DNA from: Cucumis sativus
Taxonomy: Eukaryota > Streptophyta > Magnoliopsida > Cucurbitales > Cucurbitaceae
Direction: 5' to 3'
Length of the DNA stretch: 64,000 bases
Assembly: GCF_000004075.3 (NCBI RefSeq)
Contig: NC_026661.2
Span: forward strand, 18,752,307-18,816,306
Shown: positions 13,301 to 25,776 of the stretch, piece by piece
Layout: each line of letters starts with the position of its first letter
Numbering within the stretch: position 1 is the first letter of the stretch
Notes under the pieces: generated by a model
Databases searched by the model: none
Told to the model about the DNA's origin: nothing
The model's input: the letters and a program-made list of their open reading frames with translations, nothing else
Program-made: the position numbers and the translations under genes

Positions 13301-15005
13301 ACATAGAGAAAGGAATTGATAACCGAGACTCGAGAGTGAACATATGTCTTTCCAAAGATCAATGATCATTTTTCTTATCCTTGAAAATGCTACGGTGATA
13401 CCTCTTTGAATATTTATTGAAGCCAAAGGTTAGAGCATAAGGATTTAACATTATGCTTCTTGGATTTTCCATCGAAAAGACTTTCAATCTTGTTCCATAG
13501 AATTGTAGAGTGTCTTTTACCGAACGAACACCAACTTGGATTCATTTTGAAAAAGTCATATTAATTAGACTCTCTTTAAGATTATTGAATGGTGTTTCTT
13601 AGTGAAATCTTTAAGATTCAGTATTTTGTGTTTTGTTGAGGGTTTGATCAAACAGATGGGCATGTTTGTTTATAATTAATTCTTTGATCACATTAACATT
13701 TTATTAGTCCTTATATGTTTCTGAAGTTTAATTTTCTACTTTTTACATAGTGTGTGGATATCTCTTTATAAGAAATAAAAAACTTTTGCTATAAAATGCA
13801 AACTTTAATCCATTAATTCTTATAGTAATGTAAATCTTTCCCAAACAACTAACATATATTATTGATACTCTTTATAAGAAGTCCATTATTGATACTTTTT
13901 TTTTAACTAATTGCAAATATAACCTATACTTCTTTTATAGAAATCTATTATTGATACCATGATATCTTCTTCCATCTTTTTGTTTCACAAATAGGATATT
14001 TGACCAAATAGTTGTGTTATTTTTCTTATTATTGTTAAGTGAAAATGTTATGAGTTATTTTGGTGAGAGGGTTTGATCCAAATTAGATACTATCGATCAA
14101 CAATGAATCCTTTTTAGGTACATTCGAACATCTCACTATTTGAAGGTTCTATAATTTCTCTCAAGCCAAATGGTGGAAAGAGTGGCCACATTGGTTGTGA
14201 ATATGATGGCCTTTTTTTAAAAATTTATTTATGCTATTAAGATCTTTGCAAAGAGAAAGAGAAACTGTGTTGATGTGGTGATTTCTTCAATTTGTGAGAT
14301 GAAGAAGATTTTATCCCAAATAAAATCAACCTTTTTGGATATATTATTTTATCCTAAATTGCAACAGTAATTTTATATGACCTTTTAACCAAACCCAACC
14401 AAAGCACAATATTATCCATGCAATCTCCCATAGGAACAAATAGTTACAATAAACGACTAAGCTAAAAACAAAAGTAAATTAGAGTCACACATACCTGAAT
14501 TAAAAACAAACAACTTTGATGTATAAACAATAATCTAACTCCTAAGAAAAACTTTGGGTACAAAAGGAAAATCTCAATCTATTCTTAATCAATACAAATC
14601 TTTGCCAAACACCACTAATATAATTCAACTCAATTGTCTATAAAAACCATTCTTAAACAAAATAAACAACTAATTAAAAAGTCTTTCCTACCACTTCAAA
14701 AAACAAATGAACACAACTTGGTCTTGCTACCACTTACCATCATCTTCGAGCTGATTACTTCATCTTGGAGATTACTTCAAAACCAGTGATCAGTCCAGTC
14801 CTTCTACATCTTCAAGATACAAAAATAATTAATGATCAAATATTAAAATATCAATACATTATAACTATTAAATTACAATGTGCTTAACAAGAAGCAATGT
14901 ATAATTTTCAATACTACCTCTAAGCTATCTTAACAAATATTTATAAATATTGCCATTAGTATTGAAACTTGAATAGCTTATCCGGTATAAAAACAAAAGT
15001 TCATG
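10350..15005. other. Intergenic, very AT-rich, no gene seen
   Basis: This holds the 3' region of SYP4, a 49-bp imperfect tandem duplication at about 10793-10885 (core ATAAATTGATTTGAAAT), many A/T runs, a short TA repeat near 12478-12494 and a minisatellite at about 13128-13290 (separate entry). An open frame at 10362-10619 starts in a TTTGCC repeat and is judged spurious. Confidence 0.6.
13128..13290. repeat. Degenerate minisatellite
   Basis: Five imperfect copies with the core CACCTGAACAT, followed by either CTCCACTAGGTATAGA or AGAGGATAGA-type tails and then a GCACTTGCA linker. Unit length alternates between about 25 and 39 bp, so it looks like a composite array. The open frames across it (minus strand) reflect the repeat and do not look like a gene. 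Confidence 0.8.
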
Positions 15006-16863
15006 TTACTTTTCTTGATCACCTAGTTGTGGAGGTTGATAAAAATTTTCCATACGCCAAGTTGGGATTATATTGTTTTCTTTGAATAATTCATCGTTAA
15101 AATCTGGCCAAATGCTGCTGGTTGATTTATTCTCCAAGCCTATTGCTAAGTCTTCAAGTGTATCCCACCAGTTATCGATTTCATTAGATGGTTGTGTAAT
15201 TGGTGGTGTTTCTTGTTGAACATTTTGTGCTTTGGGGATGGTTTGTTTATTAGTGACCACATCACTATTTGCAAAATCTCCACTCCCATGTGTATCTTTT
15301 TTAATATTCAACCTGTACTTCTGCAAAAACAAAACAAATCGTCCATATGTTAAATAAATAAATAAAGAAAGAAAGAAAGAAAGAAATATATATTAGTGTT
15401 TTTTATTCTTAAAAAAAATGAAGTACCTGAAGATGACTTGCAACATGTTCTCTCTGTATCTGTGAAACACCTCTATCATGCATATATTTGGTGATATTAG
15501 CAGGAACAACTTCTACAGTAATCAAACCAATTCTAAATTAATTAAGTAAACACACATTAACATGATCATGTTAAATTAAAACATATTGTAATTAATACAA
15601 AGTACTACTTATAGCTTTCAAAGTGATGTCGTCGATGCCATCTAGAAATATTCGATGATATTCCTCGGTCCAATTAAAACGTCTCTTTCTGTCAACGATT
15701 GTATGATGATGATGATCATTGTCCAAACCCTCACTATTTTCTTCTCTTTTCTTTAAATCAAGATTAGGATCAGAACAATTATTAAATCCTCCTCCGTATT
15801 CAGTGGTTACATGATAATGACTTTTATCTAAAGAAGTGTTCGGGTTAGACGAAGAACCCGGTTCTCTTCCGTATGTGGTTGGAGTATCTCGAACGACGTT
15901 GAACGATGGCTCTATCCTTGAAGTTGATTCAATTTGAGGTACGTAAACAGATGAGTAATAGTCATCACTACGAGTACTAGCCACATATTGCCAAAGATTT
16001 TTTAAAGCTTGGCAATCAGTATAAGGAAGCTTGGCCAGTACACATTGAGCTGCACCATTCGCAATCTCTCTCATGGTAACTTTATCGTTAAGATCCGAAA
16101 GCATCACTATTAAGATAAAAAAGAGAAGAAAAAAATCACCAACGACATTATTGTTAACTCAACAAGTTGATTCAGTTAGGGTTTTCAAGAAAAGAAAGAA
16201 AGAAAGAAAAAGAATGAGAATTGAGGGTGAATTGATTTTGAGTTCTAAAACGAGTTGTGTATGGCCACGAATGAAAATTGGAATTCAAATTCAATACCAT
16301 TTAAAAAAATCAAACGTTCTAATAATCTCTCAAACCAATCGTTACAAACATATAAAGAATCAGATTTTGTTGTGAGTCGATACCCACCAAACGTAAGTTG
16401 AATTTGTTTTCGCAGTTTCTCTTTCATACATTATATTCAACTGTCTTTCGGTATTCGAAAAAAATAACAGAAAAAAGAAAAGAAAAAGTACTTACAAACA
16501 ACAGGAATGTTGAATTCCCATTTGGCAGCTCGAATTAGGTTAAAAGCTCCAATGTTCGAACAAGGAATTCCACAAACAATAATATCAATTCTAGTATTTC
16601 CATTGAGGATCATAGCCATAGCATGCTCAGGATTTTGTGATGTTAACACTGTTTAAGACGAAAAAAAAAATGTGAGTCAAAGAAAAGTTTCATAAACAAT
16701 ATATTTATGGCTCTGAAAAAAAGGTAAAAAAATAAAAACCTTGATAGCCCAGTGAAGTGAAAGTGTTATCCAATGCTAAGAGATGAGTGTAATCATAATC
16801 AACCACCAAGACTTTGTACTGAAATGGATATAAATTGTTTGGTATATTCAATCGACGAATCAT
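15006..16863 (-). CDS. Type-B response regulator-like GARP factor with degenerate receiver (cluster gene 1)
   Basis: Five exons: 16863-16740, 16648-16496, 16106-15609, 15512-15427 and 15320-15006. They total 1176 nt, or 391 residues. A receiver-like domain spans about 17-135: YKVLVVDYDYTHLLALD starts it and VLMLSD plus VLAKLP follow. The acidic pair is reduced (D22 kept, next residue Y23). The phospho-acceptor Asp is replaced by G68 (IIVCGIP), while S96 and K118 remain. A GARP/Myb-like DNA-binding domain lies at about 232-297 (RRFNWTEEYHRIF to VASHLQKYRLNIKK). The C-terminus is short and acidic. Canonical type-B regulators activate cytokinin genes after Asp phosphorylation; this one cannot be phosphorylated there, so it is probably a pseudo-response regulator. 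The frame stays open upstream to 17004, but 16863 gives a family-like start. Confidence 0.85.
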
Positions 16864-18586
16864 TATTAAATATGGGAAGAGAGAACCGAAATCAAAACAA
16901 AGATTTAGAGGGGTGTTAGTGGGAGAAAATGAATATGAAGCAATTGAAGAAGGAAGGGGTCTTATTATATATCCGTAAAAAAATAATATAAGGACATTAT
17001 GCAAATTTAGAGGGGTTGTTAAATAATAATGAAGATTTTTAGGGAATTTTCAATTTGATTAATCCGAATTTCGCCCGAAAACAAAAAAAGGTTATTTCAG
17101 TTATCTTTTGATGACCTGTTATCTTCACCTACTGTTCACGCCGGTCGCCGGTCACCGCTTCTCTTAAACCCTAAACCCCATCTTCTCCCATATATACTTT
17201 TTTTTTTTTTAATTATTATTTTTATTTCAGATTTGCATAATACTGAAAGTTTGTGCCCAGTGAGGAGAAAGTTTGGGCATAAAATGTTTATGATTTTTTA
17301 GTTTTTATAATAAAGTTTAGTTTCTTTTTGTATTATGTCTTTGATGGAATTTGATCTCTTTCTATTTTTCTTAAGCTTTCTTTCCATCATCGTCAAATTT
17401 AAGATCTCCTGTCACCATTGGATTCTTCGTTAAGAAAAAAAAAAGTTATTTAGAAAAATCGTTTTGTTTAAAATATGATGGTGCACAGTAGTAACTGAAC
17501 AAATTTTATTTTGGATCTATAGATAAGCGGATCAGCTTCTATTGGTGTGAATCATATAGCAAGAGCTGATCAAATACACTATATATTATCGCTCTATATA
17601 AGCTTAACTTTTAGTTTGATCAACAATATATGAAACTTGAACTTAAACTTCAAATTTAGATAGGAAGAAAAAACTAAAGTGCCTTTCAATTGTAAAGATT
17701 GTATTGTCTAAATTTCAGGCAACTAATTAAATAACTAAATCATGCATGAGATAGCTATTTTGTTTTCTTTGTGTGATCTTGAAAATAGCATTTGCAGGTT
17801 GAACTCCAAGTATCCAACTAAAATCGAATCATGAATTCCTTCCTGCATGGAAAAGTTGAAATATATGTTTGAGTTAAAGCTCAAATAAGTGTAATGCTAA
17901 CTACATTGATGAAATAATTCTAATTTAGGTTAAGGAAATATCTATAATCCTTGGATGAAAAAGTAAACTAATTCAATCATTCTACCTACAAATATAATAT
18001 TATCAATTAACATGAGGTAATAAAGCGAGTGATAGTGATTTGAGATATGAGATACATAAACTAGCTACAACTCTATACTTCTTTTCCATTCTAGAGTTTT
18101 CAATCTCTAAATTTGGTATAAAAGCTATTATATTCATTTTTCTTTGGTTTACATGGTGTTTGTTTTTCCAAAATTTGGCACCAAAAATATAATTCAAAAC
18201 TTTTTCTAACAATAATAAATAAAAGAACAGACCTTACAAGAAAAAAATAACTAGTTAACTTTAACAATATATACCACATACCATATCAGTAGTCCACCGA
18301 TTTGATTCACAATCAACTTCTAAGTGAGTAGTAACGAAATCACAATTACTTGATCATTCATATATCAATCTCAATAATTAGAGATTTATCATAACAGAAC
18401 TAATTCTTTTCTACTTCAAATAAAATGCATGGCCACCCAAATGATGCCATATCCAAACATCACTCTTAGAATAAATATTCTTACTTCGTAAATGACAAAT
18501 CAAACTGAACTAATAACTCAATTGCAAGCAATACGAACTAAGACAGGATAAATATTCACAAGAAGCTTTTGGTAGTTTCCTAGGGT
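16864..18586. other. Upstream region of gene 1 and 3' region of gene 2
   Basis: No coding gene seen. At 17130-17185 a GC-richer patch (CGCCGGTCGCCGGTCACCG) is followed by a telobox-like AAACCCTAAACCCC. Lying 270-320 bp upstream of gene 1, it may be part of its promoter. The rest is AT-rich. Confidence 0.4.
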
Positions 18587-21224
18587 TTAGAGTTTATGTT
18601 TGATATTCATAATATCATCATTATATTCTTGATAAGGCACTGGTTGGTCTCCCCACATCTTGAGATGGTGAGGATCATTATTTGAAACATGATGACTCAA
18701 TCCATCATTGATAAGATGATCAGAGGCAATAACATCGATATTATTATTGCCATCAGCATATCTAGTTGGATTAGGAGAGGGAATAACATTGTAGTTATTA
18801 TTGCCATCAACATATCCAGGGAATTGATTGGGTAGATTTTGGAGATGGTTAGGTTCATTTTTCTGAAAAAATTGAGGAAGAATTATATTGTCTTGCGTTA
18901 AACCTGGTCTTGATAGAGATTCAAATAGAGGCCATCGCTGCTGCCGTGTCATTTGATGAACGAAACGATCTTCTTGCGAGGCTTGATTTCTCATGTTTCC
19001 TTCTTGATATCTCAGGTTCCCTTCTTGATATCTCAGGTTCCCTTCTTGATATCTCAGGTTCCCTTCTTGATATCTCATGTTCCCTTCTTGATATCTCATG
19101 TTCCCTTCTTGATATCTCATGTTCCCTTCTTGATATCTCATGTTCCCTTCTTGATATCTCATGTTCCCTTCTTGATATCTCATGTTCCCTTCTTGATTTC
19201 TCAGGTTTTCTTCTTGACTTCTCAAGTTCTCTCCTTGATTTCTCATGTTTTTTCCTTGATTTCTTCTTCTAGCCGTGTTGAAAGAGATTGATTGTGAGTG
19301 CACCGTCAATGCTTTATCAGTCTCAAGATTACCTTTTTTAAGATTCAACCTATATTTCTGGAATGAAATTAAAAATGATATAAGTTCCAAACTGTTAAAA
19401 AAGAAAAGAAAAGAAAATTAGATAAGAAAATCCATATAATATTGTGTCCTCTTGTTTCAAAATGTACCATTTTAATTCTCAAAATTTTTAAGAATATGTT
19501 TAAGAATCTAGGAGTAATTTATTGTTATCATATTAGAGTACACATTGATATGACATTTTAAATTTAAAATAGAGACATTTTCAAATATAGCATAATAAAC
19601 AAAAAGATGTGTTTGTTAGGTTTGGTTCTTCTTAGTTGGTTTGGGCAGGTTGGACCAGAAATGATATGCTTACTCACAAAACTGCATCTCTTCCTGAAAG
19701 CTTCTCAAGGACTACTTTAAGACGACGACAGACGATCGATCTGTGAGGAAATTACTGCACAAGGCCGCCCATGCAGAGGAAAAACTTCTGAGCTCCGCAC
19801 AACATGGGGATTGTAATATACTTTTTCCCATAACTTTCCATACCAGACCAACCAACTAAAATGAAACTATCACGAAAAATAAAAAGATATATCGTCTATA
19901 TCCAAATAAAAATTGATATTTTTCACAAGGAAGGCTGTGAAGGCTCACCAAAGTTTGAGATTTGGCCGTAGAAGGATCAAAATGTATATATCCATCAGGA
20001 ACATGAAATACAAAAAAGTATAAGAGAGGCACATAGACCAATCAATCGTATCGGTCGTATTCTTGAATTTGGAATAAAAAGAGGAGTAATGTTTCCTAGC
20101 ACGGGACACATCCATGGAAGGAATGAGAATAAGGATAGGTGAATGGCTACAGGATAGAACCCCTGTGTTTGGTAAGTTAAAAGGATATGTGAATGGCCAT
20201 AGGATACAATTCCTTCTTTGTTTGGTAAGTTGTGGAAAGAAATAAAGCTATTTCAATGTATAGCAACCCATGTATTATTGTTATAAAAATTAATTTGTGC
20301 ATTTATTCCTTTATTTTATATATTATTAAAATTAATTCAAGATTAGATTTATAAACTTAGAATATAATATTAAAACTGTTCCATAATTTAAGTAATTGTT
20401 TTTAATAGTTATAAAACAAAATATAAATTAACCTTCCAACAAATTAGGAGTATACAATATCATTGTCCCAAAATATATATATTATATATATAACATGATA
20501 TGATAAGTATATTACCTGTAGATGACTGGCAACTATTGCTCTAGTGATGTTTTGAACTCCACAATTTATCATATATTCTAAAATTTTCCTCGGAACAGCT
20601 CCTACATTAATCAAACAACAACAACAATAATAAAAAAAACCCAATATCAAAAAATTAAAAATAGGACTTCTGAAATAAACAAAAATTAACACTTAACACT
20701 TACTCTGAAGTGTTAAACGATCAACAGCCTCAACAAATATTCGATGGTATTCATCAGTCCAAATGAAACGTGTCCTTCTAGGGAAAATTTCTTGTCTCTG
20801 TAAAGGCTCATCAGCATCAAAAGAATTGTTTTGATCTCCACTTTCTGCCACGGACCGACCACCCAATTCTCCGGTGGACGATTCACCAAATTCTCCAATA
20901 TTGATCGAGGCAGTCGGGACGGCTGAGTTTTCTTCTCTTCCTAAGCTTCTATCTGAATCAAAATCAATAATAATGGATCAATTATCTTCCTTAGCTTAAC
21001 CACACATATTATCGAACATTCCAAAGACGTTTCATAATAATATAAGAATGGGTTACTGTAATTATCTAATTTTCATAACTAGAATGTGAGAAGTTGTATT
21101 AATTAGTAATTTGAAGGTTAATTCAAATTTGAGAAACATGAATGAGCTTACTGTTAACAGGCATATCCGTCAACCAAAAATGATGAGGTGAAGTGCAAGG
21201 TTGATTATTAAGATCGTCGCTCAT
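18587..21224 (-). CDS. GARP (type-B ARR-like) factor without receiver, with heptad repeats (cluster gene 2)
   Basis: Four exons: 21224-21152, 20952-20704, 20601-20516 and 19357-18587. They total 1179 nt, or 392 residues. The first 82 residues are acidic and polar and show no receiver domain. A GARP domain spans about 83-146 (RRTRFIWTDEYHRIF to VASHLQKYRLNLKK). The exon carrying the last helix is 86 nt with the same phases as exon 4 of gene 1. After the domain comes an array of about 13 heptads of type NMRYQEG/NLRYQEG, then an Asn/His-rich tail. It is probably a nuclear DNA-binding protein of unknown target. With no receiver it cannot act as a phosphorelay output, yet it may compete with true type-B regulators (inference). 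Intron 3 is long (about 1.16 kb). Confidence 0.8.
18983..19250 (-). repeat. 21-bp coding minisatellite in gene 2
   Basis: About 13 units of 21 bp encode NMRYQEG, with variants NLRYQEG, NLRNQEG, NLRSQEE and NMRNQGE at the edges. The central units are nearly identical at DNA level and the edge units are more diverged, as in arrays that grow from the middle. The heptad gives a highly charged, Gln/Asn/Arg-rich segment. Other frames on both strands also stay open across it; these are shadows of the repeat. Confidence 0.95.
19358..20515 (-). other. Long intron 3 of gene 2
   Basis: This holds an imperfect duplication of about 50-60 bp at about 20135-20230 (GTGAATGGC...AGGATA...TTTGGTAAGTT twice). 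The 19620-19850 part is GC-richer and may be foreign (transposon-like) sequence, but I found no termini. Confidence 0.45.
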
Positions 21225-21641
21225 CTTTTTTATTTGTGAGACGCACACACACATATGCATATATGTATATATTTATGTATACGTTTAAATGTATATGTTT
21301 AAATAATAGATTATTATTTTATTAGTTAGGAGATTATCGATAGAAAGATTTGTTTTTTATTTTGAAAAAAGATCTTGTAGATCGTAGAGATTATTATGAA
21401 TTTTTCACCTTTTTGAATTTCTATAAAAAGTAATTTTGAACCTATTAATACTTTTGTTGATATTAGATTATACATAATTTGTATTAAGTTTGTTTAATCT
21501 TGTGGGGTTAAGTTAATTATTAAATACGATAAGAGGAATTACTTTCTTTTAAGAAAAAATAATATGTAACAATCACAAGATATATTATATGACTCACCAT
21601 TTATCTCTTTATCTCATTTTTAAAAAAATTAAATTTATTGC

Positions 21642-21780
21642 TCAAAAATAGTAAAATAAATTAAAATATTTATAAGCTATAACAAATTTTTAGATTCTAT
21701 TGGTCTTTCACATATAAGTGACTGTCTGAAACAAAATTTGCTATAGATTTAAATATTTTGTAAAATTTACTATTTTTAAA
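21642..21780. mobile_element. MITE-like inverted repeat
   Basis: The left end reads CAAAAATAGTAAAATAAATT...AGCTATAACAAATTTT, and the right end is its imperfect reverse complement (AAAATTTGCTATAG...AAATTTACTATTTTT). The element is about 140 bp, AT-rich and non-coding. The AATAGTAAA/GCTATA(A)C arms recur at 62751-62957 and, in part, at 24890-24979. I did not fix exact ends or a target duplication. Confidence 0.6.
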
Positions 21781-22557
21781 TTTCGATTAAGATTTTCTCT
21801 TAAAATAGGAAAATTTTACAAACTATTTACACGAACAAAGCGAATGACATAATTTTTTATACTTATTTTTGTAAATATTATACGAACGTTCTATTTTTTA
21901 TAATTTTCCTTAAAAAATTAACAAATAATTTTTAACTTTTAGCCATAGATTTGTTGTAAGAATTATTTATTTATTTATTTTTGAACAATATATATATATA
22001 GAAGGAGGGAGGGATTAGTTGACTTAGAAGATTACTTGTTTTTCTTGACGATGGATATGTTTTTTCGAGACATGATGAAGATGCCAAGGATGTATCAACT
22101 GTTTGGTTATTGTGTAGACATGATGAAGTTGTGGAGAATGTATCAAGTGTATAGTTGAGATATATATTTTGGTGCATTTACCGATCTTATTGCTTATTTT
22201 ATTTATTTATTATTTTATTGTTTTTCATCAATCTTTTAAAAAAAATTATGATAACCTTATGCATATGTGTTAAGGTAGTTGAGATATAGTTGATGTAGAT
22301 ACTTGATTCTCTATCATATCTAGTGTTTTGTTTAAAAGGAAGTTTCATTTAGTGAGTTTAAAAAGATCTTTAACATTACTTTGTCCTTTGTCCTTTTTAA
22401 CATGTATCAACAACATAAATAAAAAACATACACTAAAATTGACAAACAAAGAAACTAGAGGAAACAAGACAACAATAGTTAAGATCTAAATACCAAATAA
22501 TAATAATAAAATCTTCATTTTAATTTAGCTATAAATAGCGAGGATCAAATGAATTGA

Positions 22558-23575
22558 CACTACAAGAAATCACAACAATTGTGATGCCAGAAACAACACG
22601 TTGGCAAAAGATGCGTCGCCGTTGTTCACCTTTCACGGACGCACGAAATGTTACATAGCGGAAAGTTTAAAATTAAATTTAATGCTTTGACTTTTCGCGA
22701 CGCACACAATGCTACGTCACGAAAAAGGACTTTTCGCGACGTAGAGGAACAAGACGTCGCGAAAAATCTAAAATTAAATTTAACGTGGTCGCTGTTTTCG
22801 ACGTTGTCATACGTCGGTGAAAGGTACCTTCGTCGACGTCTTCGAAGACGTCGAAGAAAGTTTACACTATTTATTCTTCCTTCAACATAGAAAAGAATGC
22901 AAAACCAAAATAAACCCAAAATCGACCGAGAGAAAGGGAGAAGAGGAGAGTTGTGTTGCCATCACTGTCTGTCTTTGTCGCCACCATCGCCGAGAGTCTC
23001 CTCTTTTCTTCTCTTTTTCTTTTTCATTTCAACTTTTTCGCTTCACTGTACTCTTTCAAATCATAGCATAACTAGAATCCAGAGCACCACAAAATGTGTT
23101 TATGAATCCCTATTGAAACTCAAAGTGATTTATATAAACACAAAGTTAAAACAAAAACCCACGAATAAACTACAAGAAAAATTGAAGTATACAATTGAAA
23201 CGGAATGTAACAAGCTAGAAGATAAAGAAGAAGAAGAGAAAGAAGAAGAGAAAGAAGAAGAAAAAGAAGAATAAAAAGAAAAAGAAAGTTTAAGCTTTCC
23301 CCAACGTGACGTCGAGAAAGGGTTCCGCGACGCGACGTCTGGGAAGGATTCCGCGACGTGACGTCGCAGAAACCCTTTTCCGACGTGCTGACAATGTGCG
23401 TCGGTGAACGTTTTCCTGTTGTCAACACGATCATTGTCAAGGAAAGTATCCCCGACGTGCTTTTCCCAACGTACATGCCGACATCGACTGAGACGTCGGG
23501 GTAACCTTCCCCGACGTGTTTTGGAGGTTTTGCCGTCACAGAGCTGCATTGGAGAAGACCCTATTTCTTGTAGTG
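22558..23575. mobile_element. Non-autonomous CACTA (En/Spm-type) transposon
   Basis: The element starts CACTACAAGAAAT at 22558 and ends with the exact reverse complement ATTTCTTGTAGTG at 23575. It is flanked by TGA on both sides (22555-22557 and 23576-23578), the 3-bp target duplication expected for CACTA elements. It is 1,018 bp. The subterminal regions hold many copies of CGACGT-type motifs in both orientations (for example CGCGACG, GACGTCG, CCGACGTG), which in this family bind the transposase. No transposase frame is present; the centre has a GAAGAA-rich run (23218-23290). It must depend on an autonomous element elsewhere. Intact inverted repeats and target duplication suggest a fairly recent insertion. 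Its GC-rich ends contrast strongly with the surroundings. Confidence 0.93.
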
Positions 23576-24889
23576 TGATTTTTGAAGGATTAATTTTCAA
23601 GTAAGGTCTAGCCAAATTAATCCTCAGTATTGTCAACTAATCCAATTGAGAATTGGATTCAATTTTCAACTTTGCTAACCATCGAGTTTTACTCTTTATA
23701 ATTAGATCTTGACCTCGAGGTTGATAATACAAGCATTGCGTTCAAACTATACACATGTTGACAATTTCTTATTTTCTCTTCTACCATTCCGTAGATTATT
23801 AAGAATTTGAAAACTTCTTGAGGACACCCTTATAGCAACCCTCGTGATCATCCCTTCAAATTATTTCATTCATTGAATTACAAGGTACATGATATTCAAA
23901 AAAGAGGTCTAGAGATAAGTCCCAAAAGGGAGAATCAGACAAAAGCATTACAATTTAGAGTAATTACAGAAGGGGTATTCAGAGAAGAGTTTGTTTTTGG
24001 ATGACGACCATTGACTCATGAAGTTGCAAATATTTTACCAAGTGTGAGATCATCCTTTTTGGTTTGAGAGAAATCGACCGGTCTTCCAAAACATTGAAAA
24101 ATAGTCATTCCAATTGTGAGATCATGATATGATCTCTTGTTGGCACAGTTCTATGGTGTAGAAAACCAATCAACCCTCTTTTACAATTGATTATGATTTG
24201 GAAGTTTCTAGCTACTCCAACTTTAAATTGGTGGGTCTTCTAACTTCTAGCTTCTTTTGAACGATATACCAAAGGATCAATAGATGCATATTTGAGATAT
24301 TCAACTAAGTTAGACACATTTGTATAGCATCCTTATCATACCCTACATCCAATAATATTGCATTATATTCCTACCATTATATGTACAACAGAGTTGGTGA
24401 GGAGTTCAAAATTCAAGCTACAGATCATGCATTATAATTTAAGAAAAAAAACAAGTGCATTTTTGGTACTCCATACACCTTTAGTTTTTACATCCCAATC
24501 AATAATTTAAATAAAACACACAAAAAATTATTTCTTCCATTTTCAATTATCTTACAGAGTTAGAAAATTGGGGAGGAAACTGGGAGGTTAGGTCTTCTAC
24601 ATGTACTCATAATAATTATTTAACAAATTTCTTTATAATATCTTAACTATAAATGTAGTAACTTATAACTTGCTCACAGTAATAAAATTGAACTTAGCTT
24701 AATGATAAGGTATAAGTACATTTTCATGCAAATAAAAACTAAGTTAATTGACAATATACATTAATACATTATACATACATACAAAACACCATAATAAAGG
24801 GTCCTGATATATAAGGGGTCTCCTAAAGGCATTCATTCGTATCTGTAATTGTAATTGATGATTATTTTAGAAATAATAATTAAAAATAT

Positions 24890-24979
24890 AGCAATATTTT
24901 AAAAAATTACAAATATAACAAAGATGAAATTTGACAAATTTTGCTATATTTACAATTTCTTTAAAATATTACTATATAT
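24890..24979. mobile_element. Short MITE-like inverted repeat
   Basis: AAAAATATAGCAATATTTTA and, at the right end, the imperfect reverse complement TTAAAATATTACTATATATT form two arms of about 40 bp with a short loop. The AATATAGCAA / TTTGCTATATT arms resemble the two other MITE-like elements in this window. Confidence 0.6.
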
Positions 24980-25776
24980 TCTTCAGTATTCTTTTGACGT
25001 TTGCAATATTAGTTCCATTAAGAAATGTGCCATAAGACAGGATATTGAATTGCTAAAGAAGAAGAAAAAAGAGAATTATGTGTATTAATTGTGTTTTTTG
25101 TTTGCTGCTCGATTTAGTATTATTTTTCTTCTATCTGTGGAATAATTATTCCTTTAACAGAACGTAGAAAATTAGGGTCAAGTTCTTCAATGCCAAGTCT
25201 TTCTCGAGTTTAAGTTATAAATTAACAAAAACCTTCACCAGCATCCCTAAGTAACTTATAACTTCCTCTCCCTTATTCTTTGTATTCAATTTTTTATTAA
25301 AAAAAATCTCAAATTAGTTATTTTTTAACCAATAACAATTTAAGGATAAAACCTTGAAAAAAGGCTTTCACTCTAACAAACTAAAAGTACTTTCCGTAAC
25401 CAAAACTCCACAACAGAAGTTTTGAAAAATATTATCTCTCTCTCTCTTTTCTTTTTCCATGAATATATTTTTCTTTCTTTATTATTTTATCCCTACCGAG
25501 AGGGGTTAGGGTTATTCTTTTAACTCTCATGGCTTTCTCCGGTGATTATTAACACTCTCCAACTTCACTTCTTTCTACTTCCATCCATTTCTGTTACTTC
25601 CTCATTTCAACCTTCATTCAATTACTTCCAACACTCAACAACACATTGACTTCAATCTATCTAAAGATTTTGTTTATTAGTAATTTATCTCAAAGATTGA
25701 AAATCAATTTGATTATCTTCTTTTTTCTCTTAATGAAGAGATATTGACTCCAAGATCCAACCGTGGAAAAGAAATA

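Larger units (their letters stand above)
21225..25776. other. Intergenic between cluster genes 2 and 3
   Basis: This region between the divergent genes 2 and 3 contains MITE-like inverted repeats at 21642-21780 and 24890-24979, and a CACTA element at 22558-23575 (separate entries). Before gene 3 there is a CT-rich run (25434-25450) and a telobox-like TTAGGGTTA near 25506, suggesting the gene 3 promoter and leader. No other coding gene was seen. Confidence 0.5.

Noticed and set aside
18910-19291. Two plus-strand open frames of over 100 codons opposite the gene 2 repeat
   Set aside because: They exist only because a 21-bp repeat without stops is open in several frames. The minus frame has the GARP exon and splice sites.
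22626-23636. Several open frames on both strands over 23 kb
   Set aside because: They lie in the CACTA element and follow its CGACGT and GAAGAA repeats; none resembles a transposase.
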